Source: Chitinophagales bacterium
GTDB lineage: Bacteria > Bacteroidota > Bacteroidia > Chitinophagales > Chitinophagaceae
Assembly: GCA_017303835.1 (NCBI GenBank)
Contig: JAFLBI010000001.1
Span: forward strand, 310,001 to 374,000
Direction: 5' to 3'
Length of the DNA stretch: 64,000 bases
Numbering within the stretch: position 1 is the stretch's first letter; the number at the start of each line of letters is the position of its first letter. Shown in pieces: positions 48,201-57,829 of the stretch. The position numbers were made by a program, and so were the translations under genes. Under the pieces are notes generated by a model. The model searched no databases. It was given only the letters and a program-made list of their open reading frames with translations, and was not told the DNA's origin.

Positions 48201-49555
48201 AAGGTGAGAAAGTACAGATCGTTATCGGTCGTACAGGTGAAGTGAGAATCATGGATGTGAAGAATGATCGTTTGCTCATTACCAATAACGTTCCTTACGG
48301 TTCTACACTGGTGGTGAAAGATGGTCAGCAAGTGAAGAAGGGTGAGCCTATCTGTACATGGGATCCATTCAACAACGTAATTGTTGCTGAAGTAAATGGT
48401 ACCATCCGTTTTGAAAGTGTCATCGATGGTGTTACTTACCGTGATGAAGCTGATGAGCAAACTGGTCACCGTGAGAAAGTGGTTATCGAAACAAAAGATA
48501 AGACCAAGATTCCTTCAATCTATGTAGATGGTAAGGAAGTGAAGAACTATAACCTGCCTGTAGGTTCACACATCGTTGTAGAAGAAGGCGATGAGGTAAG
48601 AGCTGGTCAGGTGTTGGTGAAGATTCCACGTATCCTTGGTAAGCTCCGCGATATCACGGGTGGTCTGCCACGTGTAACTGAATTGTTCGAAGCACGTAAT
48701 CCGGGTAACCCTGCGATTGTGTGTGAGATTGATGGTGTGGTAAGCTTCGGTAACGTGAAGCGTGGTAACCGCGAAATCATCGTTGAGTCTAAGGACGGCA
48801 TGGTGAAGAAGTACTTAGTACCGCTTACCCGTCAGATTCTGGTTCAGGATGGTGACTTCGTAAAAGCAGGTGCACCGCTGTCTGATGGACAGATCGCACC
48901 AGCGGATATCCTCGCAATCAAAGGACCTTTCGCTGTACAGGAATACGTAGTAAACGAAATTCAGGAAGTATACCGCTTACAGGGTGTAAAGATCAACGAC
49001 AAGCACATTGAAGTGATCGTACGCCAGATGATGAAGAAGGTAGAAATCGTGGATGCAGGTGATACGAAGTTCCTAGAGGAAGATCTGGAAGACAGATTTG
49101 ACTTTATCGAAGAGAACGATCGTATCTACGATAAGAAAGTAGTTACTAACCCGGGCGATAGCAGCAAACTGCGCGCTGGTCAGATCGTAACACTTCGTGA
49201 ACTGCGTGAAGAAAACTCTATCCTGCGTCGTGCAGACAAACAGCTGGTGGAAGTACGTGATGCTCGTCCGGCTACAGCAAGACCAGTATTGCTTGGTATC
49301 ACCAAAGCATCTCTGGGTGTACAAAGCTGGATCTCTGCAGCGTCCTTCCAGGAAACAACCAAGGTGCTTAGCCAGGCTGCGATCAATGGCAAAACAGATA
49401 CCATGCTCGGTCTGAAGGAGAATGTGATCACAGGTCACCTGATCCCTGCCGGTACCGGTCAGAAGCAGTTTGAGAACCTCATCGTTGGTAGCAAAGAAGA
49501 GTATGAAGTACTCGCCACTACCCGCGAAGCCATGAGTTTCGATGATGAAGAATAA
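45272..49555 (+). CDS. rpoC: RNA polymerase beta' subunit
   Basis: 1427 residues. N-terminal zinc site [20 protein letters not shown], catalytic [12 protein letters not shown] with the Mg-binding aspartates, second zinc cysteines in [15 protein letters not shown], and the bridge/trigger region [19 protein letters not shown]. Starts 105 bases after rpoB, across a hairpin. Ends at a strong terminator. Confidence 0.98.
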   Translation: MAIRKEQRAKSTFSKITISLASPDTILERSFGEVLKPETINYRTYKPERDGLFCERIFGPVKDYECACGKYKRIRYKGIVCDRCGVEVTEKKVRRERMGHIKLVVPVVHIWYFKSLPNKIGYLLGMSSKKLESIVYYERYVVIQGGIKENLKTGDLLTEEEYLDLLDTLPKDNQYLPDEDPQKFIAKMGAEAVHDLLARIDLDELSYNLRNAAATETSQQRKADALKRLSVVEAFRDASSRITNRPEWMVMQYIPVIPPELRPLVPLDGGRFASSDLNDLYRRVIIRNNRLKRLLEIKAPEVILRNEKRMLQEAIDSLFDNSRKSNAVKAEGGRALKSLSDILKGKQGRFRQNLLGKRVDYSGRSVIVVGPELKMHECGLPKDMAAELFKPFIIRKLIERGIVKTVKSAKKLVDKKEAVVWDILENILKGHPVLLNRAPTLHRLSIQAFQPKLVEGKAIQLHPLVTSAFNADFDGDQMAVHVPLSNAAVLEAQLLMLSSHNILNPQNGTPITLPSQDMVLGLYYITKGKKTTATETVKGEGKAFYNMEEVLIAYNENKVDLHANIKVKTNVRENGKLVKKLIDTTVGRVLFNQHVPAEVGFINALLTKKNLREIIGDIIKITNVPATAKFLDDIKQLGFRMAFRGGLSFNVNDLIVPDMRNELLDNAKTEVEEVWENYNMGLITNNERYNQVIDIWSRVDTRITETLIREMANDKQGFNSVYMMLDSGARGSKTQVKQLVGIRGLMAKPRKSGSTGSEVIENPILSNFKGGLNVLDYFISTHGARKGLADTALKTADAGYLTRRLVDVSQDVVISEEDCGTLRGIATSALKDNEDIIEPLSDRIEGRTSLHSVFDPQTDELIIAAGEEITTDIAKRIEDSGIETVEIRSVLTCESKRGVCVKCYGKNLATGYITQAGDAVGIIAAQSIGEPGTQLTLRTFHVGGVAGSASVESSLNAKFDGTIQFDGLRTVTATNNEGEKVQIVIGRTGEVRIMDVKNDRLLITNNVPYGSTLVVKDGQQVKKGEPICTWDPFNNVIVAEVNGTIRFESVIDGVTYRDEADEQTGHREKVVIETKDKTKIPSIYVDGKEVKNYNLPVGSHIVVEEGDEVRAGQVLVKIPRILGKLRDITGGLPRVTELFEARNPGNPAIVCEIDGVVSFGNVKRGNREIIVESKDGMVKKYLVPLTRQILVQDGDFVKAGAPLSDGQIAPADILAIKGPFAVQEYVVNEIQEVYRLQGVKINDKHIEVIVRQMMKKVEIVDAGDTKFLEEDLEDRFDFIEENDRIYDKKVVTNPGDSSKLRAGQIVTLRELREENSILRRADKQLVEVRDARPATARPVLLGITKASLGVQSWISAASFQETTKVLSQAAINGKTDTMLGLKENVITGHLIPAGTGQKQFENLIVGSKEEYEVLATTREAMSFDDEE

Positions 49556-49577
49556 TCAGCCCTGCTGATAAAAAATA

Positions 49578-49611
49578 GAAAGTAGGAAGCAGCACTTCCT
49601 ACTTTCCTTTT
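49578..49611 (+). terminator. Terminator after rpoC
   Basis: GAAAGTAGGAAG, loop CAGCA, CTTCCTACTTTC, CTTTTAAT; perfect 12-bp stem. Confidence 0.92.
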
Positions 49612-49681
49612 AATACCCCCAATTGTAAACGTTTAACAGAACCGGTAGAAAATGAACCGGTAATTTTATAAAAAGCCTTTC

Positions 49682-50266
49682 ATGAAGAATCTGACTATTG
49701 CACTGAATGCCGTTCTCGTAGTTGCTGTAGCGGTATTGTTTTATCTGCATTTCTCTGGTAGCAAAGCTGCTGCGCCTGCAACCGGTGGTAACAATGCAGC
49801 TGCGGCCAATGGTTTCCGCATTGCCTATTTTGAGATGGACTCAATAGAGAATAAGTTTGATTACTTTATTCAGATCAGAGAAGGTTTGCGTAAAGTAGAG
49901 CAGCAGAAAACTGCTGAACTGAATTCGCTGAAAAGTGCTTATCTCAGCAAGCTGAAGGGCTATCAGGAAAAAGGTCAGACCATGACCCAAACTGAGCAGG
50001 CGAATGCAACGGCTGATCTGCAACAAATGGAGCGTAACTACTCTTTGAAAGAGCAAGCGGCTTCTCAAGAATTGCAGGATGAGCAATTGAAGAAGCTGAC
50101 TGATGTAAAGAAGAAGATAGAAGACTACCTGAAAGTGTATAACGCACAGAAAGGTTATGCCTATATTTTCTCCAGCGCACCCGAGTTTATGTACTTCAAG
50201 GATACGGTCTATAATATCACTGATGAAGTGGTAAAAGGCCTGAATCAGCAGTACAAGAAAAACTAA
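49682..50266 (+). CDS. OmpH/Skp-family periplasmic chaperone
   Basis: 194 residues. N-terminal hydrophobic anchor or signal (about 4-24), an Ala/Gly/Asn linker, then FRIAYFEMDSIENKF, a long coiled coil (about 65-145) and a conserved C-terminal GYAYIFSSAPEFMYFKDTVYNITDEV. The family holds unfolded outer-membrane proteins in the periplasm. The uncleaved-looking N-terminus suggests it may be membrane-tethered. Confidence 0.85.
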   Translation: MKNLTIALNAVLVVAVAVLFYLHFSGSKAAAPATGGNNAAAANGFRIAYFEMDSIENKFDYFIQIREGLRKVEQQKTAELNSLKSAYLSKLKGYQEKGQTMTQTEQANATADLQQMERNYSLKEQAASQELQDEQLKKLTDVKKKIEDYLKVYNAQKGYAYIFSSAPEFMYFKDTVYNITDEVVKGLNQQYKKN

Positions 50267-50292
50267 GATTCTGCTCAATAAAAATTATCTTC

Positions 50293-50316
50293 ATCCCGCT
50301 TAAAGCGGGATTTTTT
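50293..50316 (+). terminator. Terminator touching the start codon of the permease gene
   Basis: ATCCCGCT, loop TAA, AGCGGGAT and six Ts ending exactly at the next ATG (50317). Confidence 0.8.
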
Positions 50317-51726
50317 ATGCAAGAAACACCCCAGTTCAAACCCACCCTTAGTCTGCTTGATGCCACCATGATTGTGGCCGGCGGCATGATTGGTTCCGGT
50401 ATTTTTATTGTGAGTGCGGATATTACCCGCCATGTAGGCAGTGCCGGCTGGCTGGTAGCCGTTTGGGCCATCACCGGATTCATGACGCTTACAGCAGCAC
50501 TAAGCTATGGCGAATTGAGCGCCATGTTTCCCAAAGCAGGCGGACAGTATGTTTACCTGAAAGAAGCATTCAATCCACTGGCAGGGTTTGTATTTGGCTG
50601 GAGTTTCTTTGCAGTAATACAAACAGCCACGATTGCAGCTGTAGGCGTTGCATTCAGTAGGTATACTGCGTATTTGATTCCATGGCTTGGTGAAGACAAT
50701 GTGCTAGCCAATATCATGGGGTTAAAAATATCGGCGGCACAGATTCTGGCGATAGTCATGATTCTATTCCTGACATATTCCAATACAAGAGGTGTGCAGG
50801 GTGGTAAGATTATTCAGAACGTATTTACCACAGCGAAGCTGGTAGCATTGTTTGGTTTGATTCTCTTCGGCTTTGTGTTAGCGAAAGAAAGTTTCTGGAG
50901 TAGCAACTGGGAAACTGGTATGCAGGCGAGCAGCTTTGTGAAAGATGATGCAGGTACTGGCTCTTGGTTGCCCATTAGTGGTGCTGTATTGGTTGGTGCT
51001 ATTGCCGCTGCTATGGTAGGTTCTATTTTTAGTAGCGACTCATGGAACAATGTCACTTTCATTGCGGGTGAGATTAAGAATCCTAGTAAGAATATTGGAC
51101 TGGCTTTGTTTTTGGGAACTGCTATTGTAACCATCATTTACATCTCCGCCAATTTGATGTATTTGAAAGTTTTGCCCTTGAATGATATTGCATTTGCTGC
51201 CAATGATCGTGTGGCTGTTGCTGCTTCGCAGAAGATATTTGGTGATGCCGGTACACTCATCATCGCTGTGATGATCATGGTATCCACATTTGGTTGTAAT
51301 AATGGATTGATTCTCGCCGGCGCCCGTGTATATTATACCATGGCTAAAGACGGACTCTTTTTCAAAAAGACCGCTGAACTAAATAAGAACGCAGTACCTG
51401 CTTATGCTTTATGGATTCAGGCTGCATGGGCCAGCTTGCTTTGTTTGAGCGGTGGTTATGGTGATCTGTTGGATATGGTGGCATTTGTGGTGGTATTGTT
51501 CTATGCATTGACCATCATTGGCATATTTATTCTGCGCAAGAAAATGCCGGATGCACCAAGACCATACAAGGCATTTGGTTATCCTGTGTTGCCTGCTATT
51601 TATATTGTACTGGCATTGGTATTCTGTTTCTTCCTCATCAAGATGAAACCAACTTATGCCGGTGTAGGTCTGCTGATTGCATTGGCAGGCATACCTTTGT
51701 ACTATGTTGCAGGACGCAAAAAATAA
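50317..51726 (+). CDS. Amino-acid permease (APC superfamily)
   Basis: 469 residues with about 12 membrane helices. MIVAGGMIGSGIFIVSADI is the helix-1 substrate-binding motif of APC/LAT-like transporters; SYGELSAMFPKAGGQYVYLKEA and SSDSWNNVTFIAGEIKNP follow. Probably an amino-acid exchanger or importer; substrate unknown. Its ATG directly follows the T-run of a terminator. The heptose kinase starts 7 bases after its stop. Confidence 0.9.
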   Translation: MQETPQFKPTLSLLDATMIVAGGMIGSGIFIVSADITRHVGSAGWLVAVWAITGFMTLTAALSYGELSAMFPKAGGQYVYLKEAFNPLAGFVFGWSFFAVIQTATIAAVGVAFSRYTAYLIPWLGEDNVLANIMGLKISAAQILAIVMILFLTYSNTRGVQGGKIIQNVFTTAKLVALFGLILFGFVLAKESFWSSNWETGMQASSFVKDDAGTGSWLPISGAVLVGAIAAAMVGSIFSSDSWNNVTFIAGEIKNPSKNIGLALFLGTAIVTIIYISANLMYLKVLPLNDIAFAANDRVAVAASQKIFGDAGTLIIAVMIMVSTFGCNNGLILAGARVYYTMAKDGLFFKKTAELNKNAVPAYALWIQAAWASLLCLSGGYGDLLDMVAFVVVLFYALTIIGIFILRKKMPDAPRPYKAFGYPVLPAIYIVLALVFCFFLIKMKPTYAGVGLLIALAGIPLYYVAGRKK

Positions 51727-51733
51727 TGCGGGC

Positions 51734-52723
51734 ATGGATTTTCAACAATTGTTTCAAGACTTTACACAAGTACGCGTTGCTGTTATAGGTGATGTGATGC
51801 TGGACACTTATTGGTGGGGACAGGTGGATCGTATTTCACCTGAAGCGCCTGTACCTGTAGTGGCATTGAATAAAAAAGAATACCGTATTGGTGGTGCAGG
51901 AAATGTGGCTTTGAATACGGCCTCATTGGGTGCGCAAACCACCATGATCTCTGTAATTGGTGATGATGCGGATGGCACTATGTTGACCAATATGCTGCGT
52001 GAAGCAGGGATTGGTGTACAGACGCTCTTGCATGCACAAGAGAGAATTACCACAAATAAAATCCGCATCATTGGCAGAAACCAACAGATGATGCGTTTGG
52101 ATGCAGAGCATACCAATGATATTGATGCTGCATTGGAGGATCAGCTGTTGAAAATGGTAGAACAACATTTGCAGCAAGTGCAACCGCATATCCTGATTCT
52201 GGAAGATTATAACAAAGGTGTATTGACTGCCCGCGTGATTACAGAAACCATTACTTTGTGCAAGCGATACGGAGTGCATACTGCTGTAGATCCTAAGAAG
52301 AAAAACTTTTTGGCGTATCAGGGTGTAGATATTTTCAAGCCCAATTTGAAAGAAGTAAAAGAGGGATTGAATTTGTCAATACCACAAGTTAATCTTGACT
52401 CCCTGAATATTGTGCATCAAGCATTGCATGATGCATTGCAACATCGTTATTCCTTTATTACACTTTCTGAAAAAGGGGTGTTCTATCAAGGTGAGCAGCA
52501 GCGAGCATTGATTCCTTCACACGTGCGCAATATTGCTGATGTAAGTGGTGCAGGTGATACAGTGATTGCAACAGCTTCATTGGTGTATGCTGCTACCAAA
52601 GGCAATATGGACCTGGCTGCTAAGATGGCTAATATCGCAGGTGGTTTGGTTTGCGAAGAAGTAGGCACCATGGCCATCAATAGAGATAAATTATTACACG
52701 AATGTAATTTGCTGCTGGCATGA
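51734..52723 (+). CDS. hldE1: D-glycero-beta-D-manno-heptose-7-phosphate kinase (PfkB family)
   Basis: 329 residues from the ATG at 51734; the longer frame would overlap the permease. GDVMLDTYWWGQVDRISPEAPVPV is typical of the HldE/RfaE kinase domain, and the PfkB signature SGAGDTVIATASLVYA carries the catalytic Asp. Makes heptose 1,7-bisphosphate for the LPS core. No nucleotidyltransferase domain is fused. Its stop overlaps the ispD start (ATGA-type). Confidence 0.87.
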   Translation: MDFQQLFQDFTQVRVAVIGDVMLDTYWWGQVDRISPEAPVPVVALNKKEYRIGGAGNVALNTASLGAQTTMISVIGDDADGTMLTNMLREAGIGVQTLLHAQERITTNKIRIIGRNQQMMRLDAEHTNDIDAALEDQLLKMVEQHLQQVQPHILILEDYNKGVLTARVITETITLCKRYGVHTAVDPKKKNFLAYQGVDIFKPNLKEVKEGLNLSIPQVNLDSLNIVHQALHDALQHRYSFITLSEKGVFYQGEQQRALIPSHVRNIADVSGAGDTVIATASLVYAATKGNMDLAAKMANIAGGLVCEEVGTMAINRDKLLHECNLLLA

Positions 52724-53409
52724 TGCAAATCACCAAAACAGCAGTGATTGTTGCCGGTGGTTCCGGTACGCGTATGGGTAGCGCAACGCCCAAACAATTC
52801 TTAATGCTCAAAGGCAAGCCATTATTGTGGTACACGATTCGCGCATTTCTCGATGCATACAATGATATGCAAATCATCTTGGTGTTGCCGGAAGCGCATA
52901 TTGACAATGGTAAAGCCATTGCTACTGATTTCCCTGAGGCAGATATTCAATTCATTGTTGGTGGCGATACCCGTTTTGCTTCAGTGAAAAATGGGGTGAT
53001 GGCTGCACCGGATGATGCGATCATTTTTGTACACGATGGTGTACGTTGTTTGATTAGTCCAGAATTGATAAAAGCTTGTTACGCACAAACAGTTGAAAAA
53101 GGTTCAGCTGTGCCTGCTGTAGCTTCTACGGACAGTGTTCGCTTAAGTGCTGCTGATGGTCATCATCATGTGGTGGACAGACAGTTCGTTCAAATTATTC
53201 AAACGCCACAAACATTTCCTGCGCAGGTCTTGAAAGCAGCTTTTCAGCAAGCCTACCGTGATGCTTTTACAGATGAAGCAACTGTTGTGGAAGCGGCTGG
53301 CGGAGTGGTGCATTTGATTGTTGGTGATTATAGCAATATCAAAGTCACCAGACCTATTGATCTCCTGATGGCAGAGCGTATTCTCGAAGAAAGAAACTCA
53401 CTTGAATAA
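52720..53409 (+). CDS. ispD: 2-C-methyl-D-erythritol 4-phosphate cytidylyltransferase
   Basis: 229 residues. AVIVAGGSGTRMGSATPKQFL is the nucleotide-binding start; GGDTRFASVKNGV, VHDGVRCLI and TDEATVVEAAGG follow. Third step of the MEP isoprenoid pathway. Start overlaps the heptose kinase end by 4 bases; the 3' end overlaps the convergent GNAT-like gene by 12. Confidence 0.94.
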   Translation: MMQITKTAVIVAGGSGTRMGSATPKQFLMLKGKPLLWYTIRAFLDAYNDMQIILVLPEAHIDNGKAIATDFPEADIQFIVGGDTRFASVKNGVMAAPDDAIIFVHDGVRCLISPELIKACYAQTVEKGSAVPAVASTDSVRLSAADGHHHVVDRQFVQIIQTPQTFPAQVLKAAFQQAYRDAFTDEATVVEAAGGVVHLIVGDYSNIKVTRPIDLLMAERILEERNSLE

Positions 53410-54306
53410 ACGCAGGGGCCAGGGCAGTTGATTCAGCCTGCATTGTTTATAGGGTTGATTGGTGGGCTGCATTTTGGCATAGAAAGCTTGTACGCCGGGC
53501 AGATCAGATCCTTCAAAATCAAATAAGACATTTCGATTACTATACGTAGCAAGCATTGAGCCATAGAGCAGGTAATTGCTTTGTGTTTTGCGCCCTTGTT
53601 CTGTCAGTAGGTTCAGGATATTGTAAATGCGTTTATTATCGAATAGTAGGATGCTTGCTGCATAAATATTATTATCTGCTTTAACGACGTGTAATTTACA
53701 CTGACCAGCTGCTGCGTAATGCGCAATCAAAGATTTGAACTGTTGTACATCATTTTTCTGCAGGCTTTGGTGTTTTGCTTGATACAGTTCATAGTAGTGA
53801 TCTATGATTCCTGCATAATCATCGCTCGTGGTAAATGATAAGGATGATTGTTTGATCAACTGCTGGTAGGTGGTGCGAAATCCTGATTGACAATGCTTGA
53901 GCAACTCATCAAATGATTGATTCAGGTTGAGGACAAAATTTGTTCTTGTCTGTTTGGAATTAATAGCAGTAGTGTCGTTTGAAAAATTAAGTTGTAAATC
54001 AGCTAATGAAACTCTTTGCTTCATCAGTTCAATACAGGTATTCATATCACCTGCTTCAATAGATCCAATCAAGCCGAGTTGTTGTATGAATACAGGTGTG
54101 TAGTAATATTTAATGCCCCATTTTTTGCGCCAGGGTAGTGGCCATACAGCACGGTAATCGTCCAATACAATCGCATCCCAGTCGCCGGCCATGGAATGTA
54201 GGTAAGCTGTTTGCGCATAAATCAGTCCATTGTCGCTTTGTGCAATCAGTGCGTCCCATCTTTGGGAGTCTATTGCAGATGCAGGAATGAGTTGCGCTTG
54301 TGGCAT
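53398..54306 (-). CDS. GNAT/FemAB-like acyltransferase
   Basis: 302 residues. Two-part GNAT-like layout: an N-terminal half with YAQTAYLHSMAGDWDAIV and a C-terminal half with AASILLFDNKRIYNILNL and LLYGSML. Resembles FemAB/BioF2-like acetyltransferases of polysaccharide loci. It lies 16 bases after the sugar transferase on the same strand, so it may modify a surface glycan (inference). Confidence 0.65.
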   Translation of the reverse strand: MPQAQLIPASAIDSQRWDALIAQSDNGLIYAQTAYLHSMAGDWDAIVLDDYRAVWPLPWRKKWGIKYYYTPVFIQQLGLIGSIEAGDMNTCIELMKQRVSLADLQLNFSNDTTAINSKQTRTNFVLNLNQSFDELLKHCQSGFRTTYQQLIKQSSLSFTTSDDYAGIIDHYYELYQAKHQSLQKNDVQQFKSLIAHYAAAGQCKLHVVKADNNIYAASILLFDNKRIYNILNLLTEQGRKTQSNYLLYGSMLATYSNRNVLFDFEGSDLPGVQAFYAKMQPTNQPYKQCRLNQLPWPLRLFK

Positions 54307-54321
54307 ACGTAAATGTAAGGG

Positions 54322-55680
54322 CTATTTACCTTTTCCCGAGAGGATGATGCGGATGGTGTGCAACATGATCTTTACATCCAACAAGAGGGAAGCGTTCTCG
54401 ATATACATCAGGTCATACTTCATGCGCTCAACCATTTCCGATACAGAAGAAGCATAGCCAAACTGCACCATTCCCCAGGAGCTGAGTCCCGGCTTGGCTC
54501 GGAATAAATGATGATAGTAGGGTGATTGCTGCATGATTTGATCCACATAGAATTTTCTTTCGGGTCTTGGTCCCACAAAGCTCATGTCACCAATCAGGAT
54601 GTTCCACAGCTGCGGCAGTTCATCAATTCGCCATTTGCGCATGAACTTACCCCAGCGCGTAATACGCGGGTCTGTATCGCTGGATAATTGCGGTATGCCT
54701 TGTTCTGCATCATCCAGCATGCTGCGAAACTTGATGATGGTAAATCGCCTGCCTTTATAACCCAATCTTTCCTGTAAATAGAAAACAGGACCTGCTGAGC
54801 TAAGCTTGGTGATAAGCGTAACAATCAAGAATAAGGGTAATAAAGTAATCAAGAAGAATAAGGAAGCGGCAACATCAAACAAGCGTTTCAAGTTTTGCTG
54901 CCATGGCGCTAATACATGTGTGTTGATATGAATCAATGCAGAACCCAACACATTATCTGTTCTCACTGAGCCGGCGATGATGTCGAAATTATCTGGCACC
55001 ATTTTCAACTGAATATTTTTATCAGCCAGTCGTCGAAAAATGGCTTCGATTAGCTCGTGGTGTTTTTTCTCTAATGCAATTATCACTACTTCAATATTGT
55101 GTTCATTCACACAAGCTTCCAATACCTGCAAAGTGCCGAGATGCGGCATGTACTTGCTGAGTCCGTTTTTGGTTTCAGGATCAATGGTTAAAAAACCCTT
55201 GGCATGAAAACCGAGATAAGCTAAATTTTTTTGTAATTCCTGATAGGTCTTTACTGCTGCAGGTGTATTACCAATAAATACAGTATGGAAGCCTATCTGC
55301 TTTTGAATAATCTGCCACTTGGCTATATAGAGCCAAATGCTGCGCGCAAGGAGGATAGCGCCAAATTGCAGTAGAAAATACTTTCCTGCAAATACCAATT
55401 GGTCTGCATAGCTGGTTGTGCCTGCCGGGAAAATATGCAGCAGAAACAGTGCGGTGGTGCCTAAGAGTATGGTTACAAAACCATCGGTGAATTCGTTGAG
55501 TCTTGATTTGTGGTAAACACTTTGTGCATAGTTGCCCGTAATGGCAAATAATAAAACCCAGTAGAGTAGCAGCCAGCTTTGATTGCCCAATGCTTCCTGC
55601 TGAAACAAGAATAAGTTTACTGCCAATGTGCCAAGCAGATCAGTGATCAGGTAAAGCGCAATGGGCAGTCGGGTACGCAT
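54322..55680 (-). CDS. Polyprenyl-phosphate sugar-1-phosphate transferase (WbaP/WcaJ type)
   Basis: 452 residues. Four N-terminal membrane helices, a CoA-binding-like domain (VFIGNTPAAVKTYQEL), a fifth hydrophobic segment near 270-300, and the catalytic domain with KRLFDVAASLFFLI, KFRSM, RITRWGKFMRKWRIDELPQLWN and GPRPERKFYV. Starts exopolysaccharide or O-antigen repeat synthesis by loading a sugar-P onto undecaprenyl phosphate. Start overlaps the upstream oxidoreductase stop (TAATG). Confidence 0.92.
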   Translation of the reverse strand: MRTRLPIALYLITDLLGTLAVNLFLFQQEALGNQSWLLLYWVLLFAITGNYAQSVYHKSRLNEFTDGFVTILLGTTALFLLHIFPAGTTSYADQLVFAGKYFLLQFGAILLARSIWLYIAKWQIIQKQIGFHTVFIGNTPAAVKTYQELQKNLAYLGFHAKGFLTIDPETKNGLSKYMPHLGTLQVLEACVNEHNIEVVIIALEKKHHELIEAIFRRLADKNIQLKMVPDNFDIIAGSVRTDNVLGSALIHINTHVLAPWQQNLKRLFDVAASLFFLITLLPLFLIVTLITKLSSAGPVFYLQERLGYKGRRFTIIKFRSMLDDAEQGIPQLSSDTDPRITRWGKFMRKWRIDELPQLWNILIGDMSFVGPRPERKFYVDQIMQQSPYYHHLFRAKPGLSSWGMVQFGYASSVSEMVERMKYDLMYIENASLLLDVKIMLHTIRIILSGKGK

Positions 55681-56654
55681 TACACAAGGATGCTGGTGCT
55701 ATTGATTTTGTGCAGAATCTGATGGGCTACTTCCATGGCGAGGAAACCATCAATCTCACTTACAATGGTAGGTGTATTGTTGTTGATGGCATCTACAAAT
55801 GCCTGCAATTCTGTGAGAATGGCATTGCTTTCCTTGATCTCCGGATTGGCAATCGCGATAGTTTTCTTACCGGAGGGTGTATCCAGATCAAAGGAGAACA
55901 CGTTTTGATCTTCCGGTTGCTTGAGTTTAATGATCTCCGTTTTCTTCGCAAGAAAATCAATACCGATATAGGCGTCTTTTTGGAAGAGGCGAATCTTACG
56001 CATCTTCTTCATGCTGATGCGGCTGCTAGTGAGATTGGCTACACAGCCATTGTGGAATTCAATGCGTACGTTGGCGATATCCGGTGTATCTGTCATCACG
56101 GCTACGCCGCTGGCAGAAATTTGTTTCACATCACTTTTTACCAAGCTGAGGATGATGTCAATATCGTGAATCATCAGATCCAGGATCACACTTACTTCAG
56201 TGCCTCGCGGATTAAACTGGGCCAGGCGATGCACTTCAATAAACATGGGATTGAGTTGCATCTCTTTCACTGCCAGGTAAGCCGGATTGAATCTTTCCAC
56301 ATGACCTACCTGTAGTTTTACATTGGCTTCACGTACCAGTTTCACAATTTCGCGACCTTCTTCAATGGTATTGGCGAGCGGCTTTTCAACAAACACATGC
56401 TTGCCCTTTCGGATGGCCTGCATGCAGATGGCATAATGATGATCAGTTGGTGCAACAATATCTACAATATCGCAGGCGTCCATCAGCTTATCGGCATCGG
56501 CATATCTTTTGAGTCCGTAAGTCTCAGATACTTCTTTTGCCTGTGCATCGTTGGGATCGAAAAAACCTACCAGCTTAACACCGGCTATTTCCTTCCAGTT
56601 ATTCAGGTGAAATTTACCCAGGTGACCAACGCCAAAAACGCCAACTTTCAACAT
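55680..56654 (-). CDS. Gfo/Idh/MocA family oxidoreductase
   Basis: 324 residues. Rossmann start GVFGVGHLGKFHL, then VEKPLANTIEEGREIV with the catalytic-region EKP motif, and HDIDIILSLV. NAD(P)-dependent sugar or sugar-nucleotide oxidation, probably making a modified sugar for the adjoining transferase. First gene of the leftward three-gene set. Confidence 0.88.
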   Translation of the reverse strand: MLKVGVFGVGHLGKFHLNNWKEIAGVKLVGFFDPNDAQAKEVSETYGLKRYADADKLMDACDIVDIVAPTDHHYAICMQAIRKGKHVFVEKPLANTIEEGREIVKLVREANVKLQVGHVERFNPAYLAVKEMQLNPMFIEVHRLAQFNPRGTEVSVILDLMIHDIDIILSLVKSDVKQISASGVAVMTDTPDIANVRIEFHNGCVANLTSSRISMKKMRKIRLFQKDAYIGIDFLAKKTEIIKLKQPEDQNVFSFDLDTPSGKKTIAIANPEIKESNAILTELQAFVDAINNNTPTIVSEIDGFLAMEVAHQILHKINSTSILV

Positions 56655-56737
56655 GTGTACGGTTTAGTGCACAAATATAGCCATCTTGGGTATCGAGATA
56701 CCGGTTTTTGGCTCCTGAAAAGCGGGTGTGGATTACT

Positions 56738-56786
56738 TATTGGCTATTGACTATTGTTAATTGTCAATTGATTATTGTCTAGTGTT
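56738..56786. repeat. Seven-unit 7-bp degenerate tandem repeat (consensus WATTGNY)
   Basis: Contiguous units TATTGGC, TATTGAC, TATTGTT, AATTGTC, AATTGAT, TATTGTC, TAGTGTT, in the 279-base gap between the oxidoreductase and the DUF3108-like gene. Nothing else is recognised in that gap. Confidence 0.8.
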
Positions 56787-56933
56787 GATACTAGCCATTC
56801 TTTCATTGTGGCACTTGGAATATGTGATAGGCTATCACACCATCTTTTGTAGTTCATACCCATTTTCAACCGATTGTGGAATATGGGTTGCTTGGGCTGT
56901 AATGTTTCATCAGATTTGGTAAAAGCAACCAAC

Positions 56934-57731
56934 ATGAAAATGACAATAGCTCTTTTTGCTGCACTCATTACTATGGGTACTATGCAATTCAACAGTGCAG
57001 CTGCAGCAGATACGGTATATGTGCGTTCCGGCAGTCTCAAACCTTCCGTATTAAAAGAGGGGACCCATCGCTACCTGGTGTATTTTAAAATGGGCAAGGA
57101 CAGCAATAGAATCATGACACAGTTTTGGACACGCAGTATTGCCAAAACCTTGTATGCAGACAAGCCGGCTATTCTTATTCAGCAAAGCTGGGAGGATAAG
57201 GATACTGTGATCCATACCACCACTTCTTATTGCGCAGCAGCTGACTTGCAGCCACTTTACCATGAATACTGGTGGAACAAGCGTGGCAACGGCGTAGTTG
57301 ATTTTGTGAAAGGCGAATTAGTCTTGAATGGTAGCAAAGTGCAGGATACAGATACGGCCCGTCAGCTTAAAGCTTCATTTGCGGCATTTCAACAGGCCCA
57401 ACAACGATTTGTACTCAACTGGCATCTGGATCTGGAAACCTTTCCTACACTACCTTATAAAATCGGACGTGTATTCTCAATACCCTTTTATGAGCCGGGT
57501 TCTATTCCACCTGTAAATGCTGTTTATACAGTAAGTGGAGAGGATAAACTGATGGGCTATGATGATAAACCAGTGGACTGCTGGATACTGGTGCATGAAG
57601 ATAAAGGCAATCTGGAGCGTTTCTGGATTAGTAAGAAAACCAAAGAAGTGTTGAAACTGGAGCAAGAGATTACCCAGCGCAACAATCAAAAAATGTATCG
57701 ATATAAGGTGAAGTTGGCTTTTAGTAGTTAA
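56934..57731 (+). CDS. Exported DUF3108-like protein
   Basis: 265 residues from the ATG at 56934, which gives a proper signal peptide (cleavage near AAAAD, residue 26). Beta-rich mature protein. KIGRVFSIPFYEPGS and CWILVHEDKGNLERFWISKKTKEVLKLEQ resemble the DUF3108 pattern seen in periplasmic lipoprotein-carrier-like folds. Function unknown. Confidence 0.65.
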   Translation: MKMTIALFAALITMGTMQFNSAAAADTVYVRSGSLKPSVLKEGTHRYLVYFKMGKDSNRIMTQFWTRSIAKTLYADKPAILIQQSWEDKDTVIHTTTSYCAAADLQPLYHEYWWNKRGNGVVDFVKGELVLNGSKVQDTDTARQLKASFAAFQQAQQRFVLNWHLDLETFPTLPYKIGRVFSIPFYEPGSIPPVNAVYTVSGEDKLMGYDDKPVDCWILVHEDKGNLERFWISKKTKEVLKLEQEITQRNNQKMYRYKVKLAFSS

Positions 57732-57791
57732 TCAGGCAGCAGCTTCAGGTTTTACAATTCCATTTCACATGTTTATGTGATACACGCACTG

Positions 57792-57822
57792 TTTCGTATG
57801 TCGCAATTTGCGGCATACGAAA
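57792..57822 (+). other. Strong hairpin just upstream of the serine hydrolase gene
   Basis: TTTCGTATGTCGC, loop AATTT, GCGGCATACGAAA: 13 bp with one T.G pair, ending 7 bases before the ATG. A smaller hairpin TCACAT/ATGTGA sits at 57765-57780. No T-run follows, so it is not a typical terminator. Confidence 0.65.
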
Positions 57823-57829
57823 TGATTTT

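Noticed and set aside
41474..49438. Long minus-strand ORFs inside rpoB and rpoC (up to 231 aa)
   Set aside because: They lie wholly inside highly conserved genes, have Cys/His-rich composition typical of antisense translation, and match no family.
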